From positions 3,162,001-3,226,000 of the forward strand of contig NZ_CP039291.1 in assembly GCF_004798685.1 (NCBI RefSeq): a DNA stretch of 64,000 nt, given 5' to 3'. Positions 26,787 through 36,007 of this stretch are shown piece by piece. The DNA is from Cellulomonas shaoxiangyii. GTDB taxonomy: Bacteria > Actinomycetota > Actinomycetes > Actinomycetales > Cellulomonadaceae. Numbering within the stretch: the first letter of the stretch is position 1; every line of letters starts with the position of its first letter. The notes beneath the pieces are model-generated. The model did no database searches. It worked only from the letters and a program-made list of their open reading frames with translations, and was not told the origin of the DNA. A program made the translations under genes and the position numbers.

Positions 26787-28175
26787 TTAGCTAGCGCTGG
26801 AACGCGCTGAGCTCCCCGCTGCCCGGCTGGGCTTCCGCGGTCCTGGTCGGCGACGATGGTGCATTGGTGCGATGGATTGAACCGGCACGCCCACGGTGAA
26901 GGCCCTGGTGCCTGGGCGCACGGTCACCGCTTCATCCGCTCTGAGCGTACGGACGGCGACAGCGAAGGTCACCACCGCAGCCAGTGCCAGCAAGCGCCCG
27001 CCATAGTTGAAGAACCACGCATTGGTGGACCAGAGGATCGACGCTACAACGCCCGCATACATTGCGGCCGCGACAGTCCGTCCGGCCAGTGCGCGGCGAT
27101 ATACCGCCTGCGCAACGATGCCGTACGTCGCCATACTGACAAAAGCAGCAAAAACCCCCGCCGTCGAGAAAACGCTTCGCATCATGGTCGCGGCATTGGA
27201 GCTCAAGCCGGCACCGATGTACTCGTATCCTCCAGAGTCGTCGCCGCCCTCGGTCCCTGCGCCGAACAGCGCGTACACGCCGCCGAGGAGCCCGGGCGAG
27301 ACCTCGCCCGCGTTTGACCCACCATTGTCATACCAGGCAGAGAATGTCGGAATGTATCCCGCCACCCAAAGTCGCGCCGAAGCGAAGGTGTCGCCGCTGA
27401 GGCTCGCTCCATCGCCACTGACGCGCACGGCCCGAAAGTAGACCACTAGGAGCGCCAGCACAGCGACCGATGCACCCGCTCGAAGCAGGGTCTTCGGCGG
27501 TAGAACGAACGTACCTTGACGAACAGCCGCCGCTACGTATCCTGCAACTGCCCACACCGCCAGTATGAGCAGATACGACCGCTGCGTGGTGATAGAGCTC
27601 CAGAGCATGGCCGTGAGCAGGAACGCACCGCACCACATCACTGCGGTGCGAGAGCGCTCTAGCCGCACCTTGGCACCCGCAAGCACCGACCCTGCCTGCA
27701 GGAGGGCGAAGGACGCCTTCTGCAACTGCGTCAGTTCCGCTTCCCCGCGGAAGATCAACACGGCGTTCTGTTGCCCCGCAGAGAAGAGCTCACCGAGGGA
27801 ACGTAGTTCGAGCAGGGCCGTCCCGAAGGAGCGGCTTAACTCAACGGCACCGAGCAGGCCTACCCCCACACATGCCAGCAAGATCCAGGACGGGATACGT
27901 CTCGGCATGGTGTCGTCGCGCCGCTCGCCATCCCGCGGCGCGCTGTCCACCAGGACCGCGCCGACATTGAATGTGAGCACCGCCAAGAACAGGATCATGA
28001 CCGCGTTCGTGGAGTATATGAAGTCGGCTCCCAACGCGCCCGTAGCGAGGAACAGCACCGCCCATGCCGCGTTCCATAGTGGCGCGGGTGCCAAAATCGA
28101 GGACGCCCTGTAAGCGGTCAGCGCAAAAAGCAGCACCAGGACCGATCCGAAGATGAAGAGATGTGCGGGGCTCAC
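26787..28175 (-). CDS. O-antigen/exopolysaccharide polymerase-like membrane protein
   Basis: A 462-residue protein with about 11-12 predicted membrane helices and a long extracytoplasmic loop (about 255-330) rich in Gly, Ser and Tyr. Such proteins in a Wzx locus are normally Wzy polymerases, and the family is too diverse for strong motifs; the call rests on topology, length and position. The tail of about 35 residues is basic and Ser/Ala-rich. The GTG start at 28175 has AGAGG upstream. Codon use here is the least GC-biased in the window, with TTA, CTA and TAT codons, fitting an exchanged serotype-like gene. Confidence 0.75.
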   Translation of the reverse strand: MSPAHLFIFGSVLVLLFALTAYRASSILAPAPLWNAAWAVLFLATGALGADFIYSTNAVMILFLAVLTFNVGAVLVDSAPRDGERRDDTMPRRIPSWILLACVGVGLLGAVELSRSFGTALLELRSLGELFSAGQQNAVLIFRGEAELTQLQKASFALLQAGSVLAGAKVRLERSRTAVMWCGAFLLTAMLWSSITTQRSYLLILAVWAVAGYVAAAVRQGTFVLPPKTLLRAGASVAVLALLVVYFRAVRVSGDGASLSGDTFASARLWVAGYIPTFSAWYDNGGSNAGEVSPGLLGGVYALFGAGTEGGDDSGGYEYIGAGLSSNAATMMRSVFSTAGVFAAFVSMATYGIVAQAVYRRALAGRTVAAAMYAGVVASILWSTNAWFFNYGGRLLALAAVVTFAVAVRTLRADEAVTVRPGTRAFTVGVPVQSIAPMHHRRRPGPRKPSRAAGSSARSSAS

Positions 28176-28247
28176 GGTCGACCTCTGTTCACAATACGCC
28201 GCATCGAGCTGGGGCTTTAATTGCGGGTGTCCGCTGGCGCCGGTCGC

Positions 28248-29381
28248 TCACCGGGAGACAGGCGGCGTCCACGTCGACACCGTGCGTCCTCTCATCGCAA
28301 GCATCACGCCGGCGAGCGTCGCCACCATAGCGAGGAGCACCTCGAGCACCGAATCCACGGATGTCAGCCGCCGGCCGCGCCACGCGACCAGCAACGTGGC
28401 TCCAAGCAACACTGCCGCAAGGGCGACCGACGCGCGGCCGACGAGCACCGTACCGGCAAGAGCGACAATACTGGCCCAAAGCGCACCCCACCAACGTACA
28501 AATTTGTGGGAGAAGTACTTGAATCGATCGAACCGGCGCATGGCACGAACCCGTCCAATCATTTGACGATGGGTGTGATACGCGCGTGCCGCGATACGCA
28601 CCTTCCGCCGGAACTCGTCGCTGCTGCCCGACACCAGGCGCTCGTAGGCGACGACATCGTCCACGTAGATGAGGCGCGCGCCGGCGAAGACGACGGACAT
28701 TGTCACCGTGAAGTCGTCCTGCACGGTGTCGGGGAATTCGGGGTACAGGGTGCGCCGGACAGCAAAGATCGAGCCGTCGCCCCCCATGACGTTACCGGTG
28801 GCGGACTCCCGCTTCTTGATCTGCTCCTCGATGCGCCAGTACCGCCCGCCCACCCGTTCGGTCGCGGTCTCGGACTGAAACAGGTACTCGAGGTGCCCGC
28901 ACACGCCACCGACGGACGGGTCCGCGAACCATGCCTGCAGCGCCGACAGCGCGCCGTCATCAAGGAGCACGTTCGCATCCGTGAACACCAGGAGCTCACG
29001 GTCGGTCCGCGCCACCAGGGTCTTCATGCCATGGGCCTTGCCGCGCCGGCCCTCTCCGACGACCAGCGTCAGGAGGTCGCCGGCCGCAGCCAGCATCTCC
29101 CGCGTGCCGTCCGTCGAGCCGTCGTCGTAGACCAGCACGGCGAGCGCGGGGTACCGATCCCGCAGCTGTCGTAGGTTCGCCAGCTTCTCAGGGAGGACCG
29201 CCGCCTCGTTGTACGCCGAGAACAGCAGCGCGAACGATGCACCGTCACTCGGACGCGCTCGGCGCGCTACCGGCTGGGGAGAGAGGCGCCCGAGGACCCA
29301 CGGATAGACTACGTACGGGTACACCACCGCGAGTGCCGCCAGCCCGGCCAGCCCCACGAGGACCAGGTCAACGACCGTCAT
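28248..29381 (-). CDS. Membrane-bound glycosyltransferase family 2
   Basis: A 377-residue GT2 enzyme with one membrane helix at the N-terminus (about 5-28), a GT-A catalytic domain (about 48-270) and two helices near the C-terminus. Motifs are SAYNEAAVLPEKL, YDDGSTDGT, TDANVLLDDGAL (the DxD-like site), GGDGSIFAVR and QDDFTV, then a RRKVR basic box, typical of processive or polyprenyl-linked synthases. It is the third gene of the - strand polysaccharide arm, 49 bp after the preceding GT2. Substrate unknown. Confidence 0.9.
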   Translation of the reverse strand: MTVVDLVLVGLAGLAALAVVYPYVVYPWVLGRLSPQPVARRARPSDGASFALLFSAYNEAAVLPEKLANLRQLRDRYPALAVLVYDDGSTDGTREMLAAAGDLLTLVVGEGRRGKAHGMKTLVARTDRELLVFTDANVLLDDGALSALQAWFADPSVGGVCGHLEYLFQSETATERVGGRYWRIEEQIKKRESATGNVMGGDGSIFAVRRTLYPEFPDTVQDDFTVTMSVVFAGARLIYVDDVVAYERLVSGSSDEFRRKVRIAARAYHTHRQMIGRVRAMRRFDRFKYFSHKFVRWWGALWASIVALAGTVLVGRASVALAAVLLGATLLVAWRGRRLTSVDSVLEVLLAMVATLAGVMLAMRGRTVSTWTPPVSR

Positions 29382-29430
29382 GAGCGGAGCGCTCCGCGGA
29401 CGGGTGCGACCCTGCTCCGGTGGAGTCGGC

Positions 29431-30453
29431 TCATCGCGCGACCTTGAGGCGCCCGCGGACCTTGCGGAGCCGCGCCCGCACACCCACGTAGAGGCGACGG
29501 ACCGCGGCGTACTGCTGGCCGGCGACGCGCACGAGCAACGAGCGGGTGGCGACGTCCAGGGAGACGGGAACCAACGCCGCGATCTCGCCAAGGCGCATCC
29601 GTCCCACCACGTCCTTGATCTCCGCTCGTGCCACGTCCGCCGAGCTGAGCCGGAGCGCGGTGTTGACGCGCGCGAGATGCCACGCGTGGTAGTCGTAGTG
29701 GAGGAGCAGCCGCTCCCGTCCCTCGCTCGGTGGCAGCGTCTCCGCGACACGCCGCACCGTCTCCCGGCAGCGATTCAGGTTGTCCAGCACGGGGTGCCGG
29801 GAGTTCGTGATGGAGCCTTCGCGGATCACGTGGTGGTAGAGGACGTCGGGCACCGTGGCGACGGTCGCGGCGGCCGCCAGCACAGGGACTAGGCCGCAGA
29901 AGTCGCTCTGCGACTGCATCGGGGGGAACGGATCCGCACCCAGCAGGTCGCGGCGGAACAGCTTGCTCCAGAGGTAGCCCCTGAAGCGGCCTGCCAGGAC
30001 GAGATCGAATGCCTCCGGGCCCGTGAGCGTCCGTGCGGCCGGCAGCCCATCGAGCACCGCGGTGTCGAGCCCGTCGGGCTGACGCCACGTCGCCCGGCAC
30101 ACGACGACGTCAGCGCGCGCTTCTCGTGCGCGCTCAACGAGCTTCTCGGCGATCGACTCGTCCCACTCGTCGTCCCAGTCGAGGAACCACACGTACTCGC
30201 CTCGCGCGAGGGCCAACGCGGTATTGCGTGCGGCGGCGACACCGCCGTTCTGCTCGAGGAGGACCGGCCGGACTCGCGCGTCCCGTGCCGCGAACGAACG
30301 GACGCGGTGCGCGGTACCGTCCGTCGAGCCGTCGTCGACGACCAGGATCTCCGCGTCCGGCAGCCGGGTGCGGGATATCCGGGCGAAGCTCTGCTCGAGC
30401 GCCACCCCCGCCTGGTAGACGGGCAGGATGACGCTCACGGCCGGTTCACCCAC
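29431..30453 (-). CDS. Glycosyltransferase family 2
   Basis: A soluble GT2 protein of about 340 residues. VSVILPVYQAGVALEQSF, VVDDGSTDGTA, NGGVAAARNTAL and WFLDWDDEWD (the metal-binding DxD site) are in order in the first 110 residues. The C-terminal half is helical and basic and may contact the membrane. Starts at 30453 (GTG), 30492 (ATG) and 30507 (ATG) are possible; the first is preferred because it leaves an 8-bp overlap with the upstream gene and places the conserved strand near the N-terminus. The other two overlap by 47 and 62 bp. Confidence 0.88.
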   Translation of the reverse strand: MGEPAVSVILPVYQAGVALEQSFARISRTRLPDAEILVVDDGSTDGTAHRVRSFAARDARVRPVLLEQNGGVAAARNTALALARGEYVWFLDWDDEWDESIAEKLVERAREARADVVVCRATWRQPDGLDTAVLDGLPAARTLTGPEAFDLVLAGRFRGYLWSKLFRRDLLGADPFPPMQSQSDFCGLVPVLAAAATVATVPDVLYHHVIREGSITNSRHPVLDNLNRCRETVRRVAETLPPSEGRERLLLHYDYHAWHLARVNTALRLSSADVARAEIKDVVGRMRLGEIAALVPVSLDVATRSLLVRVAGQQYAAVRRLYVGVRARLRKVRGRLKVAR

Positions 30454-31642
30454 GAGGAGCCCCTGGGGCCACGGCACCGGCGTTGCTGCCATCGCCGTCG
30501 AAGGCATCGACGACGGGACGAATGTGCCCGCTCCACGTGAACCGGCGGGGCGCTACCTCACGTGCCTTGTCGCCGAGCGAACGCCGCAGACCCTGGTCGA
30601 CGATGACGGATCGCAGAGCGGCGACCAAGGCCGCACTGTCGTGCCCGTCGACCAGCAGCCCTGTCGAGGCGTGGTCCACCACCTCCCGAGGTCCGCCGGC
30701 ATCCCCGCTGATCACCGCGCAGCCGAACGACATCGCGTCGGCGATTACGAGCCCGAATCCCTCGAAGTCCCGCCCCTCCCCGACGTGGGTGTGTGGGTGC
30801 AGGAAGACGTCGGCACGCTGGTACAGGCGGGGGAGCTCCTCGTCCGGGACGTACCCGAGAAAGTGGACCTTGTCCGCGAGGCCGAGTGTCTGCGCGAGCG
30901 CCTCCAACTCCTCGCGCATGGGCCCGGTCCCGGCCACGTTCATCTCGAATGCATCGACGCCCTCCTCCCTCAGCACCGCCAAGGCCGCCAGGCTGCCCTG
31001 GACGTTCTTGCGAGGGACGAGCCGCGAGAGCGACAGGATTCTCACTGGTCCCTCGGGGCGAACGGTCAGCACGTCGTCGGACGAGAGAAAGGAGAGGCCG
31101 TTGTAGCTGACCTTCCAGCGTGGCCCGTCGACGGACGGGCCCAGTTCGGCGCGCGCAGCGGCCCGGGTCGCCTCCGAGACTGCGACGACTACATCGGCGC
31201 CGCCCAGGACCCATCGCATCGCCGGCCGCAGGAAGGCAGGCACGTTCATCACCTCACGGCCGTGAACCGTGACGGCCTTCGTGGCTCGTCCCATGACGAG
31301 CGCCGCGACAAGTGCGACGCGCCATGTGGTCGCGTGCACGCGAGCGACCGGCCGGCGGCGGACGAGGCGCCTCGCCTCGCCCAGCATGCGGAGGAAGGTC
31401 AGTGCCTGACCGCCACTGCCCGCGTTCCACAACGTGTACGGGCGCCCGTTGGCACGTCGCGTCGTCCAGCCGCGGCTGCCTGTCGTCTGGGTCAGCACAG
31501 CGACCTCGTACCCGACGGCCAGGTAAGCGGCCGCGACCTCCCCCGAGTACTTCTCCACGCCACCTGTCGTCGGGGGGTAGCCCTTCGCGAGCACCACCAC
31601 CAGGTCACCGGTCGTCGGCGGCTGACTGCCGTCCTTCGTCAT
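30446..31642 (-). CDS. Glycosyltransferase family 4
   Basis: A 398-residue GT-B enzyme. The N-terminal domain begins LVVVLAKGYPPTTGGVEKY, the glycine-rich acceptor loop; the C-terminal domain has RILSLSRLVPRKNVQGSL and the E-x7-E motif in EGFGLVIADAMSFGCAVIS, which binds the nucleotide sugar. It retains the full GT4 signature, unlike the divergent GT4 on the + arm. The ATG at 31642 follows a weak ribosome site. It lies 84 bp downstream of the tyrosine-kinase gene and overlaps the next GT2, so this is one operon. Confidence 0.92.
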   Translation of the reverse strand: MTKDGSQPPTTGDLVVVLAKGYPPTTGGVEKYSGEVAAAYLAVGYEVAVLTQTTGSRGWTTRRANGRPYTLWNAGSGGQALTFLRMLGEARRLVRRRPVARVHATTWRVALVAALVMGRATKAVTVHGREVMNVPAFLRPAMRWVLGGADVVVAVSEATRAAARAELGPSVDGPRWKVSYNGLSFLSSDDVLTVRPEGPVRILSLSRLVPRKNVQGSLAALAVLREEGVDAFEMNVAGTGPMREELEALAQTLGLADKVHFLGYVPDEELPRLYQRADVFLHPHTHVGEGRDFEGFGLVIADAMSFGCAVISGDAGGPREVVDHASTGLLVDGHDSAALVAALRSVIVDQGLRRSLGDKAREVAPRRFTWSGHIRPVVDAFDGDGSNAGAVAPGAPRG

Positions 31643-31726
31643 GTCGTCCGTCTTCCGTGGGATCGAGGCCGGTGGCGTGCGACGCACCGACGGACCGGCC
31701 GGCAAGTCCCGTCCGTCGAGGTCGCG

Positions 31727-33289
31727 CTACCTGGCACCACGCTGGTGCTGCGGCGACAGCCCTCGTCGCTCGCGGAGTGCTGCCTCGGACATCGACTCGC
31801 CGGGCCACAACGGGGCGGCGTGCCCGGCCGCGCCGGACTGGAGGGGCGGCGCCACCTCCGGCGCCGCCAGGCGAGCCGCGGACCTGACCTTCGTCGACCT
31901 CGTCCGTCGACTCGGCTTCCGGGGCGCCGAGGAACCTGAGCGGTCCGACGTGTACTCGTAGTACTGGTACGCACTGCTCTGGCGTCGCGGCTCGCGGTTG
32001 ACCACGATGCCCAGCACGTGCGCATCGACCGCGTCGAGCGCGCCCAGCGCCTCCGCGAGCTGATTGCGGTGAACGCGGCCAGCACCGACCACGAGGAGAA
32101 CACCCCCCGACAGGCGGCCGAGGATCGCGGCATCCGTCACGGGCAGCAACGGCGGCGTGTCGATGAGGACGATGTCGTAGAGGCCGAGCGCCTGCTCGAG
32201 GAGCGTCGACATGGCCTTCGAACCGAGAAGTTCGCTGGGGTTGGGTGGGATCTGTCCCGACGGCAGCACATGGAGCCTGCCGTTGCCCCACGGCTGGACA
32301 ACGTCGGTGAGCGACGCACGGCCGATGAGGACGGTCGTCAGGCCGACGCTGCCCTCGATCCCCAGCCTCTTCGCGACCGACGGCCGGCGCAGGTCCGCGT
32401 CGACGAGGAGCACGCGGGTACCAGCATCCGCAAGAGCGATCGCGAGGTTGATCGTCGTCGTCGACTTACCCTCGCCTGGCAGCGACGACGTCACCACGAT
32501 GGTGCTCGGGCGATCGTCCACCTCGAGGAACTGCACGTTCGTCCGTAGTCGACGGAACGCCTCCGCTCGAGGGCTCTGGGGATCGGTCTGGACGATCAGC
32601 GGTCGGCTGTCCACGTCCTCGTCGAACGCGATGACCCCGACGACGGACGTGTCGGTGACGTTGGCGACGGACGCCTCGTCACGCACGCGTGTGTCCAACA
32701 GCTCGCGGAGCACAGCAACGGCCACGCCGACGGCGAGGCCGACGAGAAGGCCGAGCGCTACGTTCAGCTTCGGGTTAGGCGACGACGGCTCCTCGGGTGC
32801 AGCCGCGTCGCGGACGACCGTGAGCTTGACGTTCGACGGCGTACCGTCCGTCGGCGCGTCCAGCTCCGACACGGCGGTCCGGAACTCTCCGGCGACCGCG
32901 TTGGCGAGCGCGGCCGCGAGGGACGGCGACTCGTCCGAGACGCTGATGCTGACGATGGCCGAGCTCGGCGGGGTCTCGGCGGTGATCCGGCCTGCGAGGT
33001 CGTCTGCCCGCATGTCGAGGCCAAGCTCGTCGATCACAGGCCCCAGGACGAGCGGGGTGGTGACGAGGCGGGCATACGACGCGACCTGCTGGCGCGTGAA
33101 GTTGGCGCCCTGCAGGAGGTCGTTCGTGGAACTGGAACCCTGCACCGAGACGTACACCTGCGTGACCGCGGTGTACGTGGGCTTCGCCAGCAGCGTGCCT
33201 GCGACGGCGGCACCTACACCGATCACGGTCAGAGCGGCGATGGACACCCATCGCTTGATCACGATCGACAGGTAGTCGCGGAGCTCCAT
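31727..33289 (-). CDS. Chain-length regulator fused to tyrosine autokinase (Wzc-like)
   Basis: A 520-residue bacterial tyrosine kinase that controls exopolysaccharide polymerisation and export. The Wzz domain has two membrane helices (about 17-35 and 176-196) around an extracytoplasmic region. The kinase domain has Walker A SSLPGEGKSTTT (Lys275), Walker A' VLLVDADLR (293-301) and Walker B IVLIDTPP. The tyrosine cluster SSAYQYYEY sits near 456, followed by an unusual Arg/Ser/Pro-rich tail of about 60 residues. Proteobacterial Wzc is also fused, whereas Firmicutes split the two parts. The ATG has AAGGATG upstream. A LMW phosphatase at 36008 could reverse its phosphorylation. Confidence 0.93.
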   Translation of the reverse strand: MELRDYLSIVIKRWVSIAALTVIGVGAAVAGTLLAKPTYTAVTQVYVSVQGSSSTNDLLQGANFTRQQVASYARLVTTPLVLGPVIDELGLDMRADDLAGRITAETPPSSAIVSISVSDESPSLAAALANAVAGEFRTAVSELDAPTDGTPSNVKLTVVRDAAAPEEPSSPNPKLNVALGLLVGLAVGVAVAVLRELLDTRVRDEASVANVTDTSVVGVIAFDEDVDSRPLIVQTDPQSPRAEAFRRLRTNVQFLEVDDRPSTIVVTSSLPGEGKSTTTINLAIALADAGTRVLLVDADLRRPSVAKRLGIEGSVGLTTVLIGRASLTDVVQPWGNGRLHVLPSGQIPPNPSELLGSKAMSTLLEQALGLYDIVLIDTPPLLPVTDAAILGRLSGGVLLVVGAGRVHRNQLAEALGALDAVDAHVLGIVVNREPRRQSSAYQYYEYTSDRSGSSAPRKPSRRTRSTKVRSAARLAAPEVAPPLQSGAAGHAAPLWPGESMSEAALRERRGLSPQHQRGAR

Positions 33290-33333
33290 CTTTCATCCTT
33301 CGTTCGTCCATGGCTGCTGGCGCGGGGCTGCTG

Positions 33334-33346
33334 CCACTACCAGTGG
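33334..33346. promoter_or_regulatory. Short palindrome upstream of the tyrosine-kinase operon
   Basis: CCACT-ACC-AGTGG, a perfect 5-bp dyad, lies 45 bp upstream of the kinase start in the 107-bp region between that start and the terminator at 33397. It is an operator candidate of low certainty. Confidence 0.25.
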
Positions 33347-33396
33347 TGCCCCATGGCGCCGTGACGCCCACCGGGAGAGCCAGGGAACGCGTGATA

Positions 33397-33439
33397 CAAG
33401 GCGGAGGACCCGCGCGGTCCGCGCGGGTCCTCCGCCTTG
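33397..33439 (-). terminator. Strong terminator after the LSATG surface-protein gene
   Basis: A perfect 19-bp inverted repeat with a GGTCC loop (arms 33397-33415 and 33421-33439), 17 bp after the stop codon of the surface-protein gene. It separates that gene from the kinase operon. Confidence 0.85.
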
Positions 33440-33456
33440 CTAGGTGATGCGCGGTC

Positions 33457-33999
33457 TCAGGCGCTCGCGCCCTGACGACGCTTGTTCGCCACCACGATCG
33501 CACCCGCACCGGCGAGCATGAGCGCGCCCGCGCCGAGGGCGATCGGCATCGCGTTCGAGCCCGTGGCGCTCAGCTGGCCCGCGCCGGCCGACGCCGTGCC
33601 GCCGGCCCCGGAGCCCGCCGCGACGGCGAACGTCTGGGTGCTGAGGACCTCGCCCGACACGCCGTCGGTGACGACGGCGGTGTAGGTGCCGGCCTGCGAC
33701 AGCGTGACCGAGAAGGTCGCGACACCGTTGGCAGCGGTCGTCTTGGTCGCGGTCCGCGTACCGGCGATCGAGATCGCCGAGTCCGGGATCGACGCGGGGT
33801 TCGACGTCACCGTCAGGTTGACCGGCGTGTTCCCCGGGCCCTCGACGGTGATGGTGAAGGACTCACCGAGCGCGGGCGTCGTGTCCGACGCCGTGCCGCG
33901 GTTGGTGTAGTCGGCTGCGCCGTACGCGAACGCAGCGGTCGGCGCCAGCGCGAGTGCGGCAGCGGTGACGGCCGTGGCGACCGTGCGGCGGATCTTCAT
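33457..33999 (-). CDS. Sortase-anchored surface protein (LSATG)
   Basis: A 180-residue secreted protein with a signal peptide (1-25, ending TAAFA), a single Ig-like beta domain rich in Thr and Ser (about 30-120, with TPALGESFTITVEGPG and GTYTAVVTDG) and a C-terminal sorting signal LSATG at about 143, a hydrophobic helix and KRR tail. LSATG fits class E sortases. The protein resembles small cell-wall Ig-like repeat proteins. The ATG at 33999 has GGGGGAG upstream. It lies between a DUF4012 gene and the kinase operon, but a terminator separates it from the latter. Confidence 0.83.
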   Translation of the reverse strand: MKIRRTVATAVTAAALALAPTAAFAYGAADYTNRGTASDTTPALGESFTITVEGPGNTPVNLTVTSNPASIPDSAISIAGTRTATKTTAANGVATFSVTLSQAGTYTAVVTDGVSGEVLSTQTFAVAAGSGAGGTASAGAGQLSATGSNAMPIALGAGALMLAGAGAIVVANKRRQGASA

Positions 34000-34056
34000 G
34001 GGAACTCCCCCAACTGACATGGCCCGCACTCGAGGTCGAGCTGCGGTGTTCGCAGG

Positions 34057-35934
34057 TTAACTGCTGGATCCGCACGAGGAAAGGGCTGACACATTCCCGA
34101 AACCTGCGGCCGTCGGCGTGGTCCGTAGCAGTGGATCACCGCTCTGACCAGGGCCGGTGTGGATTGTGGCGTCGATTGTCCGTTTCTGACCCGGTTCGAA
34201 CACCCACGTCAGCGAGCCGACACTGAGGTCGTCGTGCACCTGCGCGTGAAGTTGCCCGGGTTGTCCGTCGATGACGAGGTCCGTCATTCGAGAATTACCG
34301 GGCAGGTACAGCAGCAGGTTGGTCTGGAATTCACCCGGTTGGACGATGTGATCCAACCCGATCAGGTAGTCGGGCAGCGTCGCTGCGTCAGCCGGCGCGG
34401 AATACGTGTACTCCAGCGCCAGCTCGAGCTCCTGGCTCCCGTCCGGGCGGCAGGAGCGGCTCGTCACGCCGCCCTCGACGTCGAGGTAGTAGCCGACCTT
34501 CGCCTGCGTCCCGTCGTTGAGGAACACCCCCACGACCGGGGACTCGCCAGCCGTACCGCGCAGCTCACCGGACAGGACCGTGCCCTCCACGAGCGCCTGC
34601 TCGTCCGCGTCCGCGGACCAGACCATGAGCCGACCCTGCCGCGCGGCCTCGGCCAGCGCGTCCACGGCGCCAGCCGGGTCGCCCTGCCCGCCGGCGACGG
34701 CGCCGAACACCGCCGCAGCCGTCGCCGCGAAGAACGCGTCCTGGTCCCGCGGGTCCTCGAGGTCGAGGTACACGCGGTTGAGGAGCGTCGGCACGACGTC
34801 CTCCGCGGTCAGCGCGCCGACACCGGGCACCTGGACGGGGCCCGTGGCGCCGAGCACGAGGGCGAGCGCCCCCGGGTCGACCGACAGCACGCCGTCCACC
34901 TCGCCGCCGATCTCCTGCGCCCAGATGCTCCGGGCGATCTGCGCCGACCGCGGGAAGTGCGGCGTGAAGTTGACGTCGCGCATGTCCGTCGCGAGCAGCG
35001 GCCCGAAGAGGTCCTGCTCGACCGGGCTCAGCTCGACGACGGGCTCGACGAGACCGGACAGCTCACCGCCGGTGCGCTGCTCCACCACCTCGAGCCGCCC
35101 GTCCTCGGCCCGCAGCAGCAGCACGGCGCCCGCGATCCCGCCGGTGGCACGCGGCTCCGCGTTGTTCTGCACGAGGACCAGGTACTCGCGCGGCCCCTCG
35201 GCGCCGAGCATCGCGGGGATGAGCTGCACGGCGCGCGACGCGGTCGCGGTGTCCGCGGCGACCGCGGCGACCTGCGCCCGCAGCTCGCGCACCGGCGCCG
35301 CGACCTGCGCCACCAGGCCGTCCACGTCGACGGCCGCGAGCTGGTCGGCCGACGCGCGCACCGCCGTGTCGGCGCCCGTGACCTGCGGTGCGATCGCGAT
35401 GAGCGGGGCCAGGTCGAGCGCACCGTCGACCGGCGCGAGAGCCGCCGGGTCGACGACCTGCGTGGCCTGCACGAGCGGCGGCAGCGCGCGCTGCGCGAGC
35501 CCGTCGACCACCTGCGCGACCGTGCGCACGGCCCCGACGTTCGGCCCCGCCCACGGCAGCGCCGCCGCGACCGACCAGAGCGGACCCTCCGTCCGCTCGC
35601 GCGCATCGGCGGCGTGGCGCTGGAGGTCGGGGACAACCAGGTCGGCACCGGCGACGTCGCCTGCGGTCACGAGGTCCTGCAGCCGGTTCACGTCGGCGGC
35701 GGCCGCCTGGAGCGAGTCACGTGCCCGCAGAGCGTCGAGCGCGAACCACGTGCCCGCGGCGACGACGATCACGAGGACGCCCGCAACCGCGAGGAGAACC
35801 GTGCGCGCCGTGCGCCGGGACCGCCGCTGCGGCCGCCGTGCGCGGCCCCGACCGCCGCGAGGTGCGGAGCCGGACGTCCGCGCGACGGGGACCCGCTGCG
35901 TCGCCCACTGCTCGCCCCACCCCGGATGTGCCAC
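34057..35934 (-). CDS. DUF4012 membrane protein, copy 2
   Basis: A 625-residue paralog of the protein at 13198-15066. It has a basic cytoplasmic N-terminus, one membrane helix (TVLLAVAGVLVIVVAAGTWFAL), and the extracytoplasmic DUF4012 landmarks LWSVAAALPWAGPNVGAVR, LVLVQNNAEPRATGGIAG, NFTPHFPRSAQIARSIWAQ and SADADEQALVEG. The GTG at 35934 has GGGGGAG nine bases upstream and is preferred over GTG 35982. Its place at the end of the exopolysaccharide arm suggests a role in attaching or organising envelope polymer, but no activity is known for the family. Confidence 0.85.
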   Translation of the reverse strand: MAHPGWGEQWATQRVPVARTSGSAPRGGRGRARRPQRRSRRTARTVLLAVAGVLVIVVAAGTWFALDALRARDSLQAAAADVNRLQDLVTAGDVAGADLVVPDLQRHAADARERTEGPLWSVAAALPWAGPNVGAVRTVAQVVDGLAQRALPPLVQATQVVDPAALAPVDGALDLAPLIAIAPQVTGADTAVRASADQLAAVDVDGLVAQVAAPVRELRAQVAAVAADTATASRAVQLIPAMLGAEGPREYLVLVQNNAEPRATGGIAGAVLLLRAEDGRLEVVEQRTGGELSGLVEPVVELSPVEQDLFGPLLATDMRDVNFTPHFPRSAQIARSIWAQEIGGEVDGVLSVDPGALALVLGATGPVQVPGVGALTAEDVVPTLLNRVYLDLEDPRDQDAFFAATAAAVFGAVAGGQGDPAGAVDALAEAARQGRLMVWSADADEQALVEGTVLSGELRGTAGESPVVGVFLNDGTQAKVGYYLDVEGGVTSRSCRPDGSQELELALEYTYSAPADAATLPDYLIGLDHIVQPGEFQTNLLLYLPGNSRMTDLVIDGQPGQLHAQVHDDLSVGSLTWVFEPGQKRTIDATIHTGPGQSGDPLLRTTPTAAGFGNVSALSSCGSSS

Positions 35935-36007
35935 TGGTCTCCCCCACCGTCGCTGCGTCCGCGTCCTCCGAACGGGGCGCACGCGCCGGTGATGCTAGCC
36001 GTCCGGC

